A stretch of DNA of 64,000 nucleotides from SAR86 cluster bacterium (lineage in GTDB: Bacteria > Pseudomonadota > Gammaproteobacteria > Magnimaribacterales > Magnimaribacteraceae), in NCBI GenBank assembly GCA_023703575.1, contig CP097969.1, positions 839,517 to 903,516 on the forward strand. Reading direction: 5' to 3'. Positions within the stretch are counted from its first letter, which is position 1; every line of letters starts with the position of its first letter. Under the pieces are notes generated by a model. The model was not told the DNA's origin, did no database searches, and worked only from the letters and a program-made list of their open reading frames with translations. This document shows, piece by piece, positions 52,163 to 61,453 of the stretch. The position numbers were made by a program, and so were the translations under genes.

Positions 52163-55100
52163 TTACCAAGTATCTATATTAGGCCTTTTCTTACCGGATT
52201 TTGATTTTGGGGGGAGTGACTTGAGGGCACTAGATACCCAATTTCTAGTTTCTGCTGGATCAATAACATCATCAAGTTCAAAATGAGATGCCATATTTAC
52301 GGCCCTTCCTCTGTGATAGCTATCCGCTACCATCTTCTCATATGTTTCTATCCTTTTCTTAGGATCCTTAATGGCTTCTAATTCTTTTCTATATCCAAGC
52401 TTAACTGCACCTTCTAAACCCATGCCCCCAAATTCACCTGTTGGCCAAGTAACCGTAAATAAAGGTATTTTAAAACTTCCTCCTGCCATAGCCTGCGCTC
52501 CTAAACCATAAGCTTTTCTAATGACAACTGACATAAGAGGAGTTTCAATATTAGCACCAACTACAAACATTCTTGCAGCATGTCTGATTAGAGCAGATTT
52601 TTCACTTTCAGGTCCAACCATAATTCCCGGGCAATCTATTAAGGATAATATCGGAATATCAAACGCATCACATAGTTGAATGAATCTTGATCCTTTATCA
52701 GCACCAGGAGAGTCAATAGCACCCGAGAGATGACCTGGATTATTTGCAATAACTCCAACAGGCTTACCTTCAATTCTTACGAAACTAGTTATTATTCCAG
52801 GTGCCCAGTCTTTTCTGATTTCGAGTACTGAATCTATGTCAGCAATTCCATCAATAATATCTCTCATATCATAATACCTAAGCCTATTTTCTGGGACTGC
52901 AAACCTAAGTTTTCTTGCATCTGGTTCTTTCCATTTTTTTATTGGTCCTTGGAAATAGGAAAGATATTTTTTTGCTACTTCAACTGCTTCTTCTTCATCT
53001 TTAACAGCAATGTCAACAACACCATTTGGTACTTGAACGTCCATTGGCCCAACTTCATCTGGAGTAAATACTCCTAATCCTCCACCTTCAATCATGGCGG
53101 GTCCGCCGACGCCGATATTCGAATCTTCCGTAGCAATGATTACATCACAACAGCCCAAGAGAACTGCATTTCCTGCAAAGCATCGTCCAGTTGTTATTCC
53201 AATAACTGGAACTAATCCAGACAATTGAGCAAAATAAGTAAATGCTAAACAGTCTAAACCTGCCACGCCAGAGGTGTCAGTATCTCCTGGCCTTCCCCCT
53301 CCTCCTTCTGCAAATAAAATAGTGGGTAATTCATTCTGTTCAGCTATTTCGAACATTCTGTCTTTCTTAGCATGATTCATTTTTCCTTGAGTGCCAGCTA
53401 AAACCATGTAATCGTATGACATAGCCATTACTCTAGAAGCATTCTCAGGAAATAAATCACCATTAACATGACCTAATCCACAAACCATTCCATCACCAGT
53501 GGTATTTTTAATTAAATCTTCCTCGCTTCTTCTGCGCCTTTGGGCAGCCATCACAACCGAGCCATACTCAAGAAAACTTCCTTCATCACAAAGATGTTCA
53601 ATGTTTTCCCTTGCTGTTCTATGGCCAGTGCCATACCTTTTTTTCACTGCTTCAGGACGATTAACATCATGACTGGCCTCTTTTCGATCTAAAGCCTCTC
53701 TAAGGTCTGGTCTTATCCAATCTAAATCAATTTCTTCATCTTTGTTAGAAGTTTGTTTTTCGACTTTCTCAAGTCGAATTGTCATCAATGAATGACCTTC
53801 AAAAACTGTATCTAGACTTGAGACAGATATATCTTCCACAATACCGCTTACTTCAGAGATAATTTCATGCTCCATTTTCATGGCTTCCATAATTCCTAAA
53901 GTTTTACCTTCCCAAACGCTGTCTCCTATTTCAACATCAAACTTAACAATCATTCCTTGCATAGGAGCAGTAATACTTCGATAACCTTCTCTTATTTCTT
54001 CTTGTTGAAGCTCTAGAATATTTTCTGATTGATCGACGAACATGCCACCAGATTTGCCATGATCAAGAACTGCCAAAGGATCTAGGTTCTCTATCTTTCC
54101 TTTTTTAGGTTTATCTTTGGCAATAATACTTCTACTTATGTCAGAGAGGTCAGAATGAGTCTTTACTGAAATTAAGGTCTCTAAATTGTTCTCAAAAAAG
54201 TTAGTGTGAACTTTATTATTTTTAAAATCTTGGTTGATTAAAATATTTTTTAATAAGTCTAAATTAGTTGTAACTCCATCAATTTTGAATTCACAAAGAG
54301 ATCTATAATTTCTTTTTATCGCCTGTTTGAAGTTATCTTCAGAAGAATAAGTAATTATTTTTGCAATTAACGAATCAAAAAGAGGACTAGTTTCGTACCC
54401 TACATATCCATAACTATCAACTCGTACTCCAGGACCAGATGGAAGGTCGAATTTTGTGAAAATGCCTCCACTTGGATTGGCATTACCTTTAGAGTCAATA
54501 GTTTCCATATTCACTCGCGATTGAACTGCATATCCTTTAGGATCTGGAATATTTTTCTGCTCAAGTTTAATTTGCTTTAAAGTTTTACCTGAAGCTATTT
54601 GAATTTGAGCCTTAACTATATCAATAAATAATACTGACTCAGTTACTGTGTGCTCGACTTGTAACCTAGGATTGCATTCAATAAACCTGAAGTCATTTTT
54701 TTCTACATTGACTAAAAATTCTATAGTGGCCAAGCCCTCATATTTTAATTTCTTAGCTAGAGCCATAGATGCATCAATCATTTTATTTTTTAATTCAGGA
54801 CCTAGGCTTGGACTAGGAGCTATTTCGATAAGCTTTTGATGGCGTCTTTGAATGGAGCATTCTCTTTCATGTAAATGACTCACTGCTCCTGTCCCATCCC
54901 CTATGATTTGGAATTCGATATGCCTATAATTTTCTAGATACTCTTCTAGATACAAGTCAGGGGAATCAAAAGCTGCCTTAGCCTCTGATGATGCTCTATC
55001 ATAGGATTCTTTTAATTCTTCTAGCTTAGAGACAACTCTCATGCCTCTGCCTCCTCCACCTGAAATAGCCTTAATCAAAATAGATGAATTCTTATTTAAT

Positions 55101-55540
55101 GACTTCATAAAGTTTTGAGCTTGTTTCAGAGAAGTTTTCTGATGTGTTCCTGATATCGTGGGAATATCTAAACTCAAAGCTAATTCTTTGGCAGTGGTCT
55201 TGTCACCGAATATTTTTAAAGTCTTTTCACTAGGGCCAATAAATTTAATCTTGGCTCTTTTAGCTGATGCAGCTAAAGCCGAGTTTTCACTGAGAAAGCC
55301 ATATCCAGGATGGATGAAATCTGCCTTGGACTCTTTAGCTATTGATATGATTTGCTTGATATCGAGATAAGCTTGAGCCCCTTTTCCTTGAATCGGATAA
55401 GCCTCATCTACTTTTGAAAGATGCAAACAGTTGGCATCATCCTCTGAATAAATGCCAACAGTTTTAATGCCTAAATCACTACAAGTCCTAGCTATACGAA
55501 TTGCAATCTCACCTCTATTGGCTATTAAGACTTTTTTCAT
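52163..55540 (-). CDS. Single-chain biotin-dependent acyl-CoA carboxylase (BC-BCCP-CT fusion)
   Basis: The 1125-residue protein fuses all activities of an acyl-CoA carboxylase. Residues 1-450 are biotin carboxylase (KKVLIANRGEIAIRI, HPGYGFLSEN, KAISGGGGRGMR, FRFIECNPRLQVEHTVTE). About 520-590 is the biotinyl domain with EAMKMEH (Lys near 554). About 640-1125 is the carboxyltransferase (GTGHRTARENIEHL, FAEGGGGRPGDTD, GGGLGVFTP, DCPGIMVG, MAGGSF). Usually these parts are two or more polypeptides. The substrate could be propionyl-, methylcrotonyl-, geranyl- or long-chain acyl-CoA. The acyl-CoA dehydrogenase gene 31 bp upstream favours a leucine- or isoprenoid-like oxidation route. Confidence 0.9.
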   Translation of the reverse strand: MKKVLIANRGEIAIRIARTCSDLGIKTVGIYSEDDANCLHLSKVDEAYPIQGKGAQAYLDIKQIISIAKESKADFIHPGYGFLSENSALAASAKRAKIKFIGPSEKTLKIFGDKTTAKELALSLDIPTISGTHQKTSLKQAQNFMKSLNKNSSILIKAISGGGGRGMRVVSKLEELKESYDRASSEAKAAFDSPDLYLEEYLENYRHIEFQIIGDGTGAVSHLHERECSIQRRHQKLIEIAPSPSLGPELKNKMIDASMALAKKLKYEGLATIEFLVNVEKNDFRFIECNPRLQVEHTVTESVLFIDIVKAQIQIASGKTLKQIKLEQKNIPDPKGYAVQSRVNMETIDSKGNANPSGGIFTKFDLPSGPGVRVDSYGYVGYETSPLFDSLIAKIITYSSEDNFKQAIKRNYRSLCEFKIDGVTTNLDLLKNILINQDFKNNKVHTNFFENNLETLISVKTHSDLSDISRSIIAKDKPKKGKIENLDPLAVLDHGKSGGMFVDQSENILELQQEEIREGYRSITAPMQGMIVKFDVEIGDSVWEGKTLGIMEAMKMEHEIISEVSGIVEDISVSSLDTVFEGHSLMTIRLEKVEKQTSNKDEEIDLDWIRPDLREALDRKEASHDVNRPEAVKKRYGTGHRTARENIEHLCDEGSFLEYGSVVMAAQRRRRSEEDLIKNTTGDGMVCGLGHVNGDLFPENASRVMAMSYDYMVLAGTQGKMNHAKKDRMFEIAEQNELPTILFAEGGGGRPGDTDTSGVAGLDCLAFTYFAQLSGLVPVIGITTGRCFAGNAVLLGCCDVIIATEDSNIGVGGPAMIEGGGLGVFTPDEVGPMDVQVPNGVVDIAVKDEEEAVEVAKKYLSYFQGPIKKWKEPDARKLRFAVPENRLRYYDMRDIIDGIADIDSVLEIRKDWAPGIITSFVRIEGKPVGVIANNPGHLSGAIDSPGADKGSRFIQLCDAFDIPILSLIDCPGIMVGPESEKSALIRHAARMFVVGANIETPLMSVVIRKAYGLGAQAMAGGSFKIPLFTVTWPTGEFGGMGLEGAVKLGYRKELEAIKDPKKRIETYEKMVADSYHRGRAVNMASHFELDDVIDPAETRNWVSSALKSLPPKSKSGKKRPNIDTW

Positions 55541-55571
55541 GAACTTATTTCTAAAGTCTAGAAACTAGTTT

Positions 55572-56825
55572 TTACCATAGATCATATTTTTGCATTTCAG
55601 CTCTTCCGACGACCATGTGATGAACTTCATCAGGGCCATCGGCAAATCTCAAATGCCTTATATCGGTATAAAGTCCTGCAAGAGGTGTCCATTGAGATAT
55701 ACCAGCAGCACCATGCATCTGAATGGCTTGATCAATAATTTTACAAGCCTTCTCGGGTACCATGGCTTTTATAGCACTAACATATACTCTCGCCTCTTTA
55801 TTTCCTAGAACATCCATAGCTTTAGCAGCTTGAAGAACAGCTAATCTCATAGCGTTTATTTCTATTCGCGCTCTAGAAATAATTTCTAAATTTCCCCCAA
55901 GTTTTGCTATAGGTTTTCCAAAAGCCTCTCTATTTCCAGCTCTCTTCACCATTAACTCAAGTGCAACTTCAGCCTTACCTATAGTTCTCATACAGTGATG
56001 AATTCGACCTGGTCCAAGTCTTACTTGTGATATTTCAAATCCTCGACCTTCACCAAGAAGTATATTCTCTTTCGGTACTCTTACATTATCAAACTTTATG
56101 TGCATATGGCCATGGGGGGCATGATCATGACCAAAGACTTGCATACCTTCAAGTATGTGAACTCCAGGAGTGTCTTTTGGAACTAATATTTGAGATTGTT
56201 GCTTTGAAGGATGAGCATCAGGACTCGTTTTGACCATCACAATCATAATTTTGCACCTTGGGTCACCTGCACCAGAAATATAAAACTTTTCTCCATTAAT
56301 TACCCACTCATCGCCGTCAAGAACAGCGCTAGTACTGATATTCTTTGCATCTGAAGAGGCTAAATTTGGTTCGGTCATCGCATATGCCGATCTGATTTCT
56401 CCATTCAGTAACGGTTCTAGCCATTGTTTCTTTTGTTCTTCGGTGCCAACTCTCTCAAGTACCTCCATATTTCCAGTATCTGGAGCGGAGCAATTCATGC
56501 TTTCTGATGCCAAGGGATACTTACCTATTTCAGTAGCTACGTACGTATAATCTAGGTTAGTTAATCCGTCGCCGATATTTCCATCTGGATCAGGTAAAAA
56601 GAAGTTCCATAAACCTAACTCTTTAGCTTTTTCTTTGGCGCCTTCCATAAGTTCAATTTGTCTGGGATGCCAAGACCACCTATCCTCCTTCTCATTTTGC
56701 AAAGCTGAGTATTCAGCCTGTATGGGCTTAACGTTTTCTTCGCAATGCTTTTTTACCAAATCCATAAGCGGTTGAGTTTTTTTGGACATGGATAGTTCAA
56801 AAAGTTCTGGGTCATTTTGTAACAT
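55572..56825 (-). CDS. Acyl-CoA dehydrogenase (ACAD10/11-like)
   Basis: The 417-residue flavoprotein oxidises acyl-CoA to enoyl-CoA. The mid-domain motifs are SAYAMTEPNLASSDAKNISTSA and GDEWVINGEKFYISGAGDPRCKI, with FAD contacts. The late region RFADGPDEVHHMVVGR carries the base position of the ACAD10/11 group, and MHGAAGISQWTPLAGLYTDIR precedes it. It has an AAAGGAG site before ATG 56825. It sits between the DUF3604 genes and the acyl-CoA carboxylase, with which it probably forms a pathway. Confidence 0.92.
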   Translation of the reverse strand: MLQNDPELFELSMSKKTQPLMDLVKKHCEENVKPIQAEYSALQNEKEDRWSWHPRQIELMEGAKEKAKELGLWNFFLPDPDGNIGDGLTNLDYTYVATEIGKYPLASESMNCSAPDTGNMEVLERVGTEEQKKQWLEPLLNGEIRSAYAMTEPNLASSDAKNISTSAVLDGDEWVINGEKFYISGAGDPRCKIMIVMVKTSPDAHPSKQQSQILVPKDTPGVHILEGMQVFGHDHAPHGHMHIKFDNVRVPKENILLGEGRGFEISQVRLGPGRIHHCMRTIGKAEVALELMVKRAGNREAFGKPIAKLGGNLEIISRARIEINAMRLAVLQAAKAMDVLGNKEARVYVSAIKAMVPEKACKIIDQAIQMHGAAGISQWTPLAGLYTDIRHLRFADGPDEVHHMVVGRAEMQKYDLW

Positions 56826-56852
56826 GTTATTTCTCCTTTAATAACGAATAAA

Positions 56853-58934
56853 TTAATATGAATACCAAATTGGAGAGGACCACGCCCGCTCCTGTATCGT
56901 TGGTTGTAAATCTTCTCTTGGTCTCGTACCATTTTTTACGGCATCCCAAGTAGACCATCTGCAGCTAGGGTTCTCTAATACTCTTACATAATAAAAAGAC
57001 TTGACTGTAGAGTCAAAAGAATCGTCAGTCCAAACAGTTTTAATTTCATTGGCTCCCCTATCTGAGCTTATAGAGCAATCAGAAATATCCACTAAAGCAT
57101 CATTATCTGGGCATCTTTTCGTAATAGGATCAGGGGTTAAACCATCTGAACATGCCACATCTATAACTTTTTCATGTGGACGTCCGGATATTCTATCTAC
57201 CCAACCTTTTATGATCTGTACTCTTTGTAAAGGAGCTGCATTTCTGTCTCTCATTGCCCATATAAGGAAAGAAGGAGCAGTACCTTGAGAGGCTTCCAAA
57301 TCTTGTCCCATGGGCACTCCTTTTTTATAAGCCTCCTTTACAAGATCAGCCCTATCCAATAAAGACTTATCAAAATTGTAACCTCCGAAGAATCTAAGCT
57401 TAATTCTGCTGCCGGATGTAGCGTAAGTCTCTTTTCTGCGGAAGGCATCAAAAATAGAATCTCTTGTATTTTCTTCTGCCCAAACTGCAGCTAAGCCTGA
57501 GGCTCCCCATGTATTAAAGACAGCATTATTAAAATTTCTCTCTCCTATTTTCTTGAAAGCTAGTTGCCTAATCGCATTACCACCAGTTAAGTCTTGCACT
57601 TGCTGATCAGATATTGGAACTGATCCTCTTGCTACTGGCGTTCCATCCAAGATACCAACTTTAGAATGGAAGTCAGATTCATCATCAGATATCGCTCCTG
57701 TATGAGTATCACTGGCTCCGACCATACCGAATTTATATGGATTACCTCTTCTTTCTTCTTCCAAACCTAATCCATCTAAGTAAGCCTGCCTAACATAACT
57801 TCCGAACGGACGGCTGTAAGATGAGTTTCCAACTCTTTGCCACATGATTTCAAAGTCAGCCCATTCATCATCAGGCGATAGTATCGGATGAGTTTCAGAA
57901 GTTCCCTTAACTTGAGTCATCTCAACTAATGGTTCATTCCTCATTCTAAAGTCTGCATATTGAGTACTAATTGGAAGACCTTCCCAGTTTTCCATTTCAA
58001 ACATTTGTCCATTTGATCCATTCGAGTTATGGGGTATGGCAATCGTATCAACTCCTCTGTCTCTTAGATCATCCATCCAAGTCCAAAGCTTTTCTGGATT
58101 AACTGACTTAAGTCGGGTGTATGGCTCTACGGTAAATTTGTTTCCTTTATAAATTACGTTTCTATGTAAATTAGCATTTTCAAATGGTGGAAAACCATCA
58201 GATCCACAAGTGCCACTTAACCAACAAGTAAGGTCTGAAGCACCTTGAGTATTGGATGATCTAGTAGTTGAAGCTGTATATTCATATGCAACAAAGGTAG
58301 TGAATTTCCCAGGATCATTGTGTCTTTGTGCACTCAATATCACATCTTTCCATGCAGATCTGTGAACATCTACATCATAGAGAGTTGAACCTCTTGCTGT
58401 ATCTCCTGTGAAGTAAGCTATCGTGCGTGTCCAGATATTGCTAAATTGTGCAATATTTCTGACATAGTCTTGAAAAAGTCTAGATCGGGCGGCTACTGAT
58501 TCTTGGTTTAAATTCTCAGGAGCATTTAAGTTATGGAATGGTTCAGTGCCTTCTTTACCATTATTTGGATTTGCCCAATCTTCGACACTTCCCAATAAAA
58601 ATCCATGATCAGTCACTGCATAAAAATCTAAAGGCTCTCTGAGTTGCATGTCATAACCTAAAGGATGCTGTATGGCATTTCCTTTGGCGTATTCGTATGC
58701 ATCATCAGGTGTTGCTGTAGTTCCAAAAATATATGCATCAAATGAATGTTTTGTATGTACATGAAGGTCTCCAAAATAAACATTTCTATTCGGATTATAT
58801 CCAGGAGTAGATCCAGGCTCAGGGTCAGGAACAACAAGGTCATTCGTGTAATCAACTACACTGTCAGGAGAAGTACAGCTCCAAAGGCCAAAAATTAAAA
58901 ATAAGCCAAATATGACTTTTTGAAAGTTACCCAT
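56853..58934 (-). CDS. DUF3604 lipoprotein
   Basis: The 693-residue protein is a DUF3604 family member. ATG 58934 follows GGGGAGA; a GTG 12 bases upstream lies in that site. A lipoprotein signal ends at Cys20 (LFLIFGLWSC). YFGDLHVHTKHSFDAYIFGTT and FYAVTDHGFLLG resemble the metal-binding HxH and following motifs of PHP/amidohydrolase folds. TIAIPHNSNGSNGQMF, GASDTHTGAISDDESDFHSK and RMRNEPLVEMTQVKGTSETHP are conserved with its neighbour. The biochemical function is unknown; a periplasmic hydrolase is likely. The family is frequent in marine Gammaproteobacteria. Confidence 0.9.
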   Translation of the reverse strand: MGNFQKVIFGLFLIFGLWSCTSPDSVVDYTNDLVVPDPEPGSTPGYNPNRNVYFGDLHVHTKHSFDAYIFGTTATPDDAYEYAKGNAIQHPLGYDMQLREPLDFYAVTDHGFLLGSVEDWANPNNGKEGTEPFHNLNAPENLNQESVAARSRLFQDYVRNIAQFSNIWTRTIAYFTGDTARGSTLYDVDVHRSAWKDVILSAQRHNDPGKFTTFVAYEYTASTTRSSNTQGASDLTCWLSGTCGSDGFPPFENANLHRNVIYKGNKFTVEPYTRLKSVNPEKLWTWMDDLRDRGVDTIAIPHNSNGSNGQMFEMENWEGLPISTQYADFRMRNEPLVEMTQVKGTSETHPILSPDDEWADFEIMWQRVGNSSYSRPFGSYVRQAYLDGLGLEEERRGNPYKFGMVGASDTHTGAISDDESDFHSKVGILDGTPVARGSVPISDQQVQDLTGGNAIRQLAFKKIGERNFNNAVFNTWGASGLAAVWAEENTRDSIFDAFRRKETYATSGSRIKLRFFGGYNFDKSLLDRADLVKEAYKKGVPMGQDLEASQGTAPSFLIWAMRDRNAAPLQRVQIIKGWVDRISGRPHEKVIDVACSDGLTPDPITKRCPDNDALVDISDCSISSDRGANEIKTVWTDDSFDSTVKSFYYVRVLENPSCRWSTWDAVKNGTRPREDLQPTIQERAWSSPIWYSY

Positions 58935-59033
58935 AAATCTCCCCACTAAGAAAGATTAATTTAACAATTTACTTAGAGCTTGGAAAGGTAATCATCAAAA
59001 AATTTATAGAAAAAAATTCAATTAAGTTAAGGA

Positions 59034-61100
59034 TTAAATATCATCAGGTAAAATATTACCTATTGTGATACCTTCATTGTCTGGAATGTACCAGATAGGT
59101 GAACTCCAAGCTCTTTCTTGTATCGTGGCAGGAAGGTCTGCTCTGGGAATCTCTCCAGATTTTATTGCATCCCATGACGACCATCTACAAGTAGGATTTT
59201 CTAAAACTCGCACATAATAAAAAGCTTTCAAGTTTGGATCAAAATCAGGATCTTGCCATACTGCTTTAAGTTCGTCGGCACCCAAATTTTTAGATATCCT
59301 ACAGTTATTTAAGTTAACCTTAGCTCGAGTATCCCTACAAAGTTTTGTCTTTGAATCAGGCCTTCTGCCATCTGCGCATGCTACGTCATATATCTTTTCG
59401 TGAGGCTTTCCACTCAACTCAGTCCATCCTTTAATTATCTGAACCCTGTCTAAAGGTGCCCTTTTTATGTCTCTTAATGCCCAAACCATGAATTGAGGAA
59501 TTTTATTCTCAGACTGAAATAAATCAGAACCCATTGTTACCCCATTTAAGTATGCATAATTTATAGGATCTTCCTTATTAAAGACATCATCTATTTCATA
59601 TCCTCCAAAAAATCTCACTTTAATTCTGCTTCCGGTTGTAGCAAAAGTTTCTTTTCTTCTGAATGCGTTATAGATAGATTCTCTGGTGTTATCTTCAGCC
59701 CATACAGCTGCAAGACCAGATGCACCCCATTCAGTATAGCCTGTATCAATATATTCTTGACCACCAATTTCTTTATATCCATTAATAATTACATTCGCTC
59801 CGGAGCCTTCTATTTGCTCTTTAAAAGATTTCGTAAGAGGGGCTGCACCTCTCAATTCTGGTGTACCATCGAGAATACCTATTTTTGAATGGAAATCTGA
59901 TTCCTTATCAGATATTGCCCCAGTATGAGTATCGCTCGCACCCACAAGACCAAATTTATAGGGATTTATTTTATATTCAGAATCTAATGAAAGGCCCCTT
60001 AAGTAAGCGTTCCTTACATAACTGCCTGTTGGGCTAGAATAAAATGGAGATGCTACTCTATTATTCATAATTCCAAAATCTGCCCATTTATCTCCTGGTG
60101 AAAGAAGTGGATGAGTATCCGATGTCCCCTTAACTTGCGTAATCTCGACTAATGGTTCGTTTCTCATTCTTTTCGAAGCATAGTCATCGTCCATTGGATT
60201 TCCTGCCCAATCTACAAGTTGGAACATTTGTCCATTTGATCCATTTGAGTTATGAGGAATTGCAAGACTTTCAACTCCAAGGTTTCTTAGATTATCCATC
60301 CAATCCCATAAATCCTCAGGATTACTAGAATCTATGATTGAGAAAGGCTGAATGGGAGCCTTGTTATCTCGGAAAATAACATTTCTATGAAGATTACTTT
60401 GCCCTGGGCCACTTGAAGTAAATTCATATGCTATGAACGTAGTAAATTCTCCAGGGTTGTTATGCCTTTCAGCAGCTTCTGCTATATCTCTCCAAGCAGT
60501 GTGATGAGTTTCTCTATCGTATGCCCTTGTCCCATAAACCGTGTCCTCCTGCAAATAAGCACCAAGCATTTTTATAGGATTCTTTGAGGGTTCAATTAAT
60601 TCATTTGTTATTAGGTTAGCGAATAATCCAGCTCGCCTAACAAATGTGTTCGTGTTTAAATTTTCAGGATCATTTAATCCATGAAGATCTGAAGCAAAAT
60701 CTAACTTACCCGGTCTAGAAGAGGGATCCGCATATGCCGGCAACATCCCCAGCCAAGCAGCATGATCTGTAACAGCATAAAAATCCAAAGGATCATCAAG
60801 TTGCATGTCGAATCCCAGAGGATGTTTAATTGCACCTCCTTTAGCATATCTGTATGCATCATCAGGTGATGCGGTTGTTCCAAATATAAAGGCATCGAAA
60901 GAATACATTGTGTGAACATGAAGATCACCAAATAAAGCATCTTTATTCTGATTACTTGAAATTTCTTTGATCCTTGGGGTTTTTTCTATAGAGAAATCTA
61001 CAACATCATCTTTTATGGAAAAAATATTATTTGCACCTAAAATAAAAATTATTGCAGCAAATAAAAGAGCTATCAGAAAGGTTCTTATTATTACGCTCAT
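59034..61100 (-). CDS. DUF3604 protein with N-terminal membrane anchor
   Basis: The 688-residue paralogue of the preceding gene shares the same DLHVHTMYSFDAFIFGTT start, HNSNGSNGQMF, GASDTHTGAISDKESDFHSK and the C-terminal RAWSSPIWY. The N terminus differs: it has a transmembrane helix (TFLIALLFAAIIFILG) rather than a lipobox, so it may stay in the inner membrane facing the periplasm. GGGGAG precedes ATG 61100. The two genes are an 86-99 bp tandem pair, probably from duplication. The LexA-like box lies about 105 bp upstream, so it may share that control region. Confidence 0.9.
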   Translation of the reverse strand: MSVIIRTFLIALLFAAIIFILGANNIFSIKDDVVDFSIEKTPRIKEISSNQNKDALFGDLHVHTMYSFDAFIFGTTASPDDAYRYAKGGAIKHPLGFDMQLDDPLDFYAVTDHAAWLGMLPAYADPSSRPGKLDFASDLHGLNDPENLNTNTFVRRAGLFANLITNELIEPSKNPIKMLGAYLQEDTVYGTRAYDRETHHTAWRDIAEAAERHNNPGEFTTFIAYEFTSSGPGQSNLHRNVIFRDNKAPIQPFSIIDSSNPEDLWDWMDNLRNLGVESLAIPHNSNGSNGQMFQLVDWAGNPMDDDYASKRMRNEPLVEITQVKGTSDTHPLLSPGDKWADFGIMNNRVASPFYSSPTGSYVRNAYLRGLSLDSEYKINPYKFGLVGASDTHTGAISDKESDFHSKIGILDGTPELRGAAPLTKSFKEQIEGSGANVIINGYKEIGGQEYIDTGYTEWGASGLAAVWAEDNTRESIYNAFRRKETFATTGSRIKVRFFGGYEIDDVFNKEDPINYAYLNGVTMGSDLFQSENKIPQFMVWALRDIKRAPLDRVQIIKGWTELSGKPHEKIYDVACADGRRPDSKTKLCRDTRAKVNLNNCRISKNLGADELKAVWQDPDFDPNLKAFYYVRVLENPTCRWSSWDAIKSGEIPRADLPATIQERAWSSPIWYIPDNEGITIGNILPDDI

Positions 61101-61204
61101 TCAATTCTCCCCAGTATTGATTGTCTTTAAATATGAGAATTTATGTTCCCACGAAAAGCCTATATTTCAAACATTTATTATTAAGTATTGTAAAAAGTCG
61201 TAAA

Positions 61205-61224
61205 TACTGTATATTTATACAGTA
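61205..61224. promoter_or_regulatory. LexA (SOS) box candidate
   Basis: The core CTGTATATTTATACAG fits the gamma/betaproteobacterial LexA consensus CTGT-N8-ACAG. Over the full 20 bases it matches the E. coli consensus at all but one central position, and it is a perfect 18-bp palindrome around a central TT. Its last base is the A of the ATG at 61224. A TATATT at 61210-61215 with TTGTAA at 61188-61193 (16 bp apart) would put the -10 inside the box, as in classic SOS promoters. Confidence 0.72.
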
Positions 61225-61412
61225 TGAAAGATATATATAGAAAAAATAAACATTCAGGCCAGCCGATGGCAGTAAAAAGCATTGACACAATAGAGTTTAC
61301 AGAGACATTCAATTATCTGTGGATAGATAGATTGATAACCTCGTTATACATAGTCTTATCAGTTTCATTGACCATCATTTCTTTTGCATTAATGCTAGGC
61401 ATTTCCATTTAA
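61224..61412 (+). CDS. 62-residue single-pass membrane protein under a putative SOS box
   Basis: The short gene encodes a basic N-terminal part (MKDIYRKNKHSGQPMAVK) followed by SIDTIEFTETFNYLWIDR, then a long hydrophobic helix (LITSLYIVLSVSLTIISFALMLGISI) to the end. It should insert once in the inner membrane. There is no SD before ATG 61224; an internal ATG at 61266 would give 48 residues with a normal leader. No family is recognised. A near-perfect LexA box touches the first ATG. Small SOS-induced membrane proteins include division inhibitors (SidA, YneA) and toxins (TisB), so a damage-response role is a hypothesis. Confidence 0.6.
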   Translation: MKDIYRKNKHSGQPMAVKSIDTIEFTETFNYLWIDRLITSLYIVLSVSLTIISFALMLGISI

Positions 61413-61453
61413 TAAGATTACCTGAATAGTTTTTATCCTGTTATTCTCTTAAT

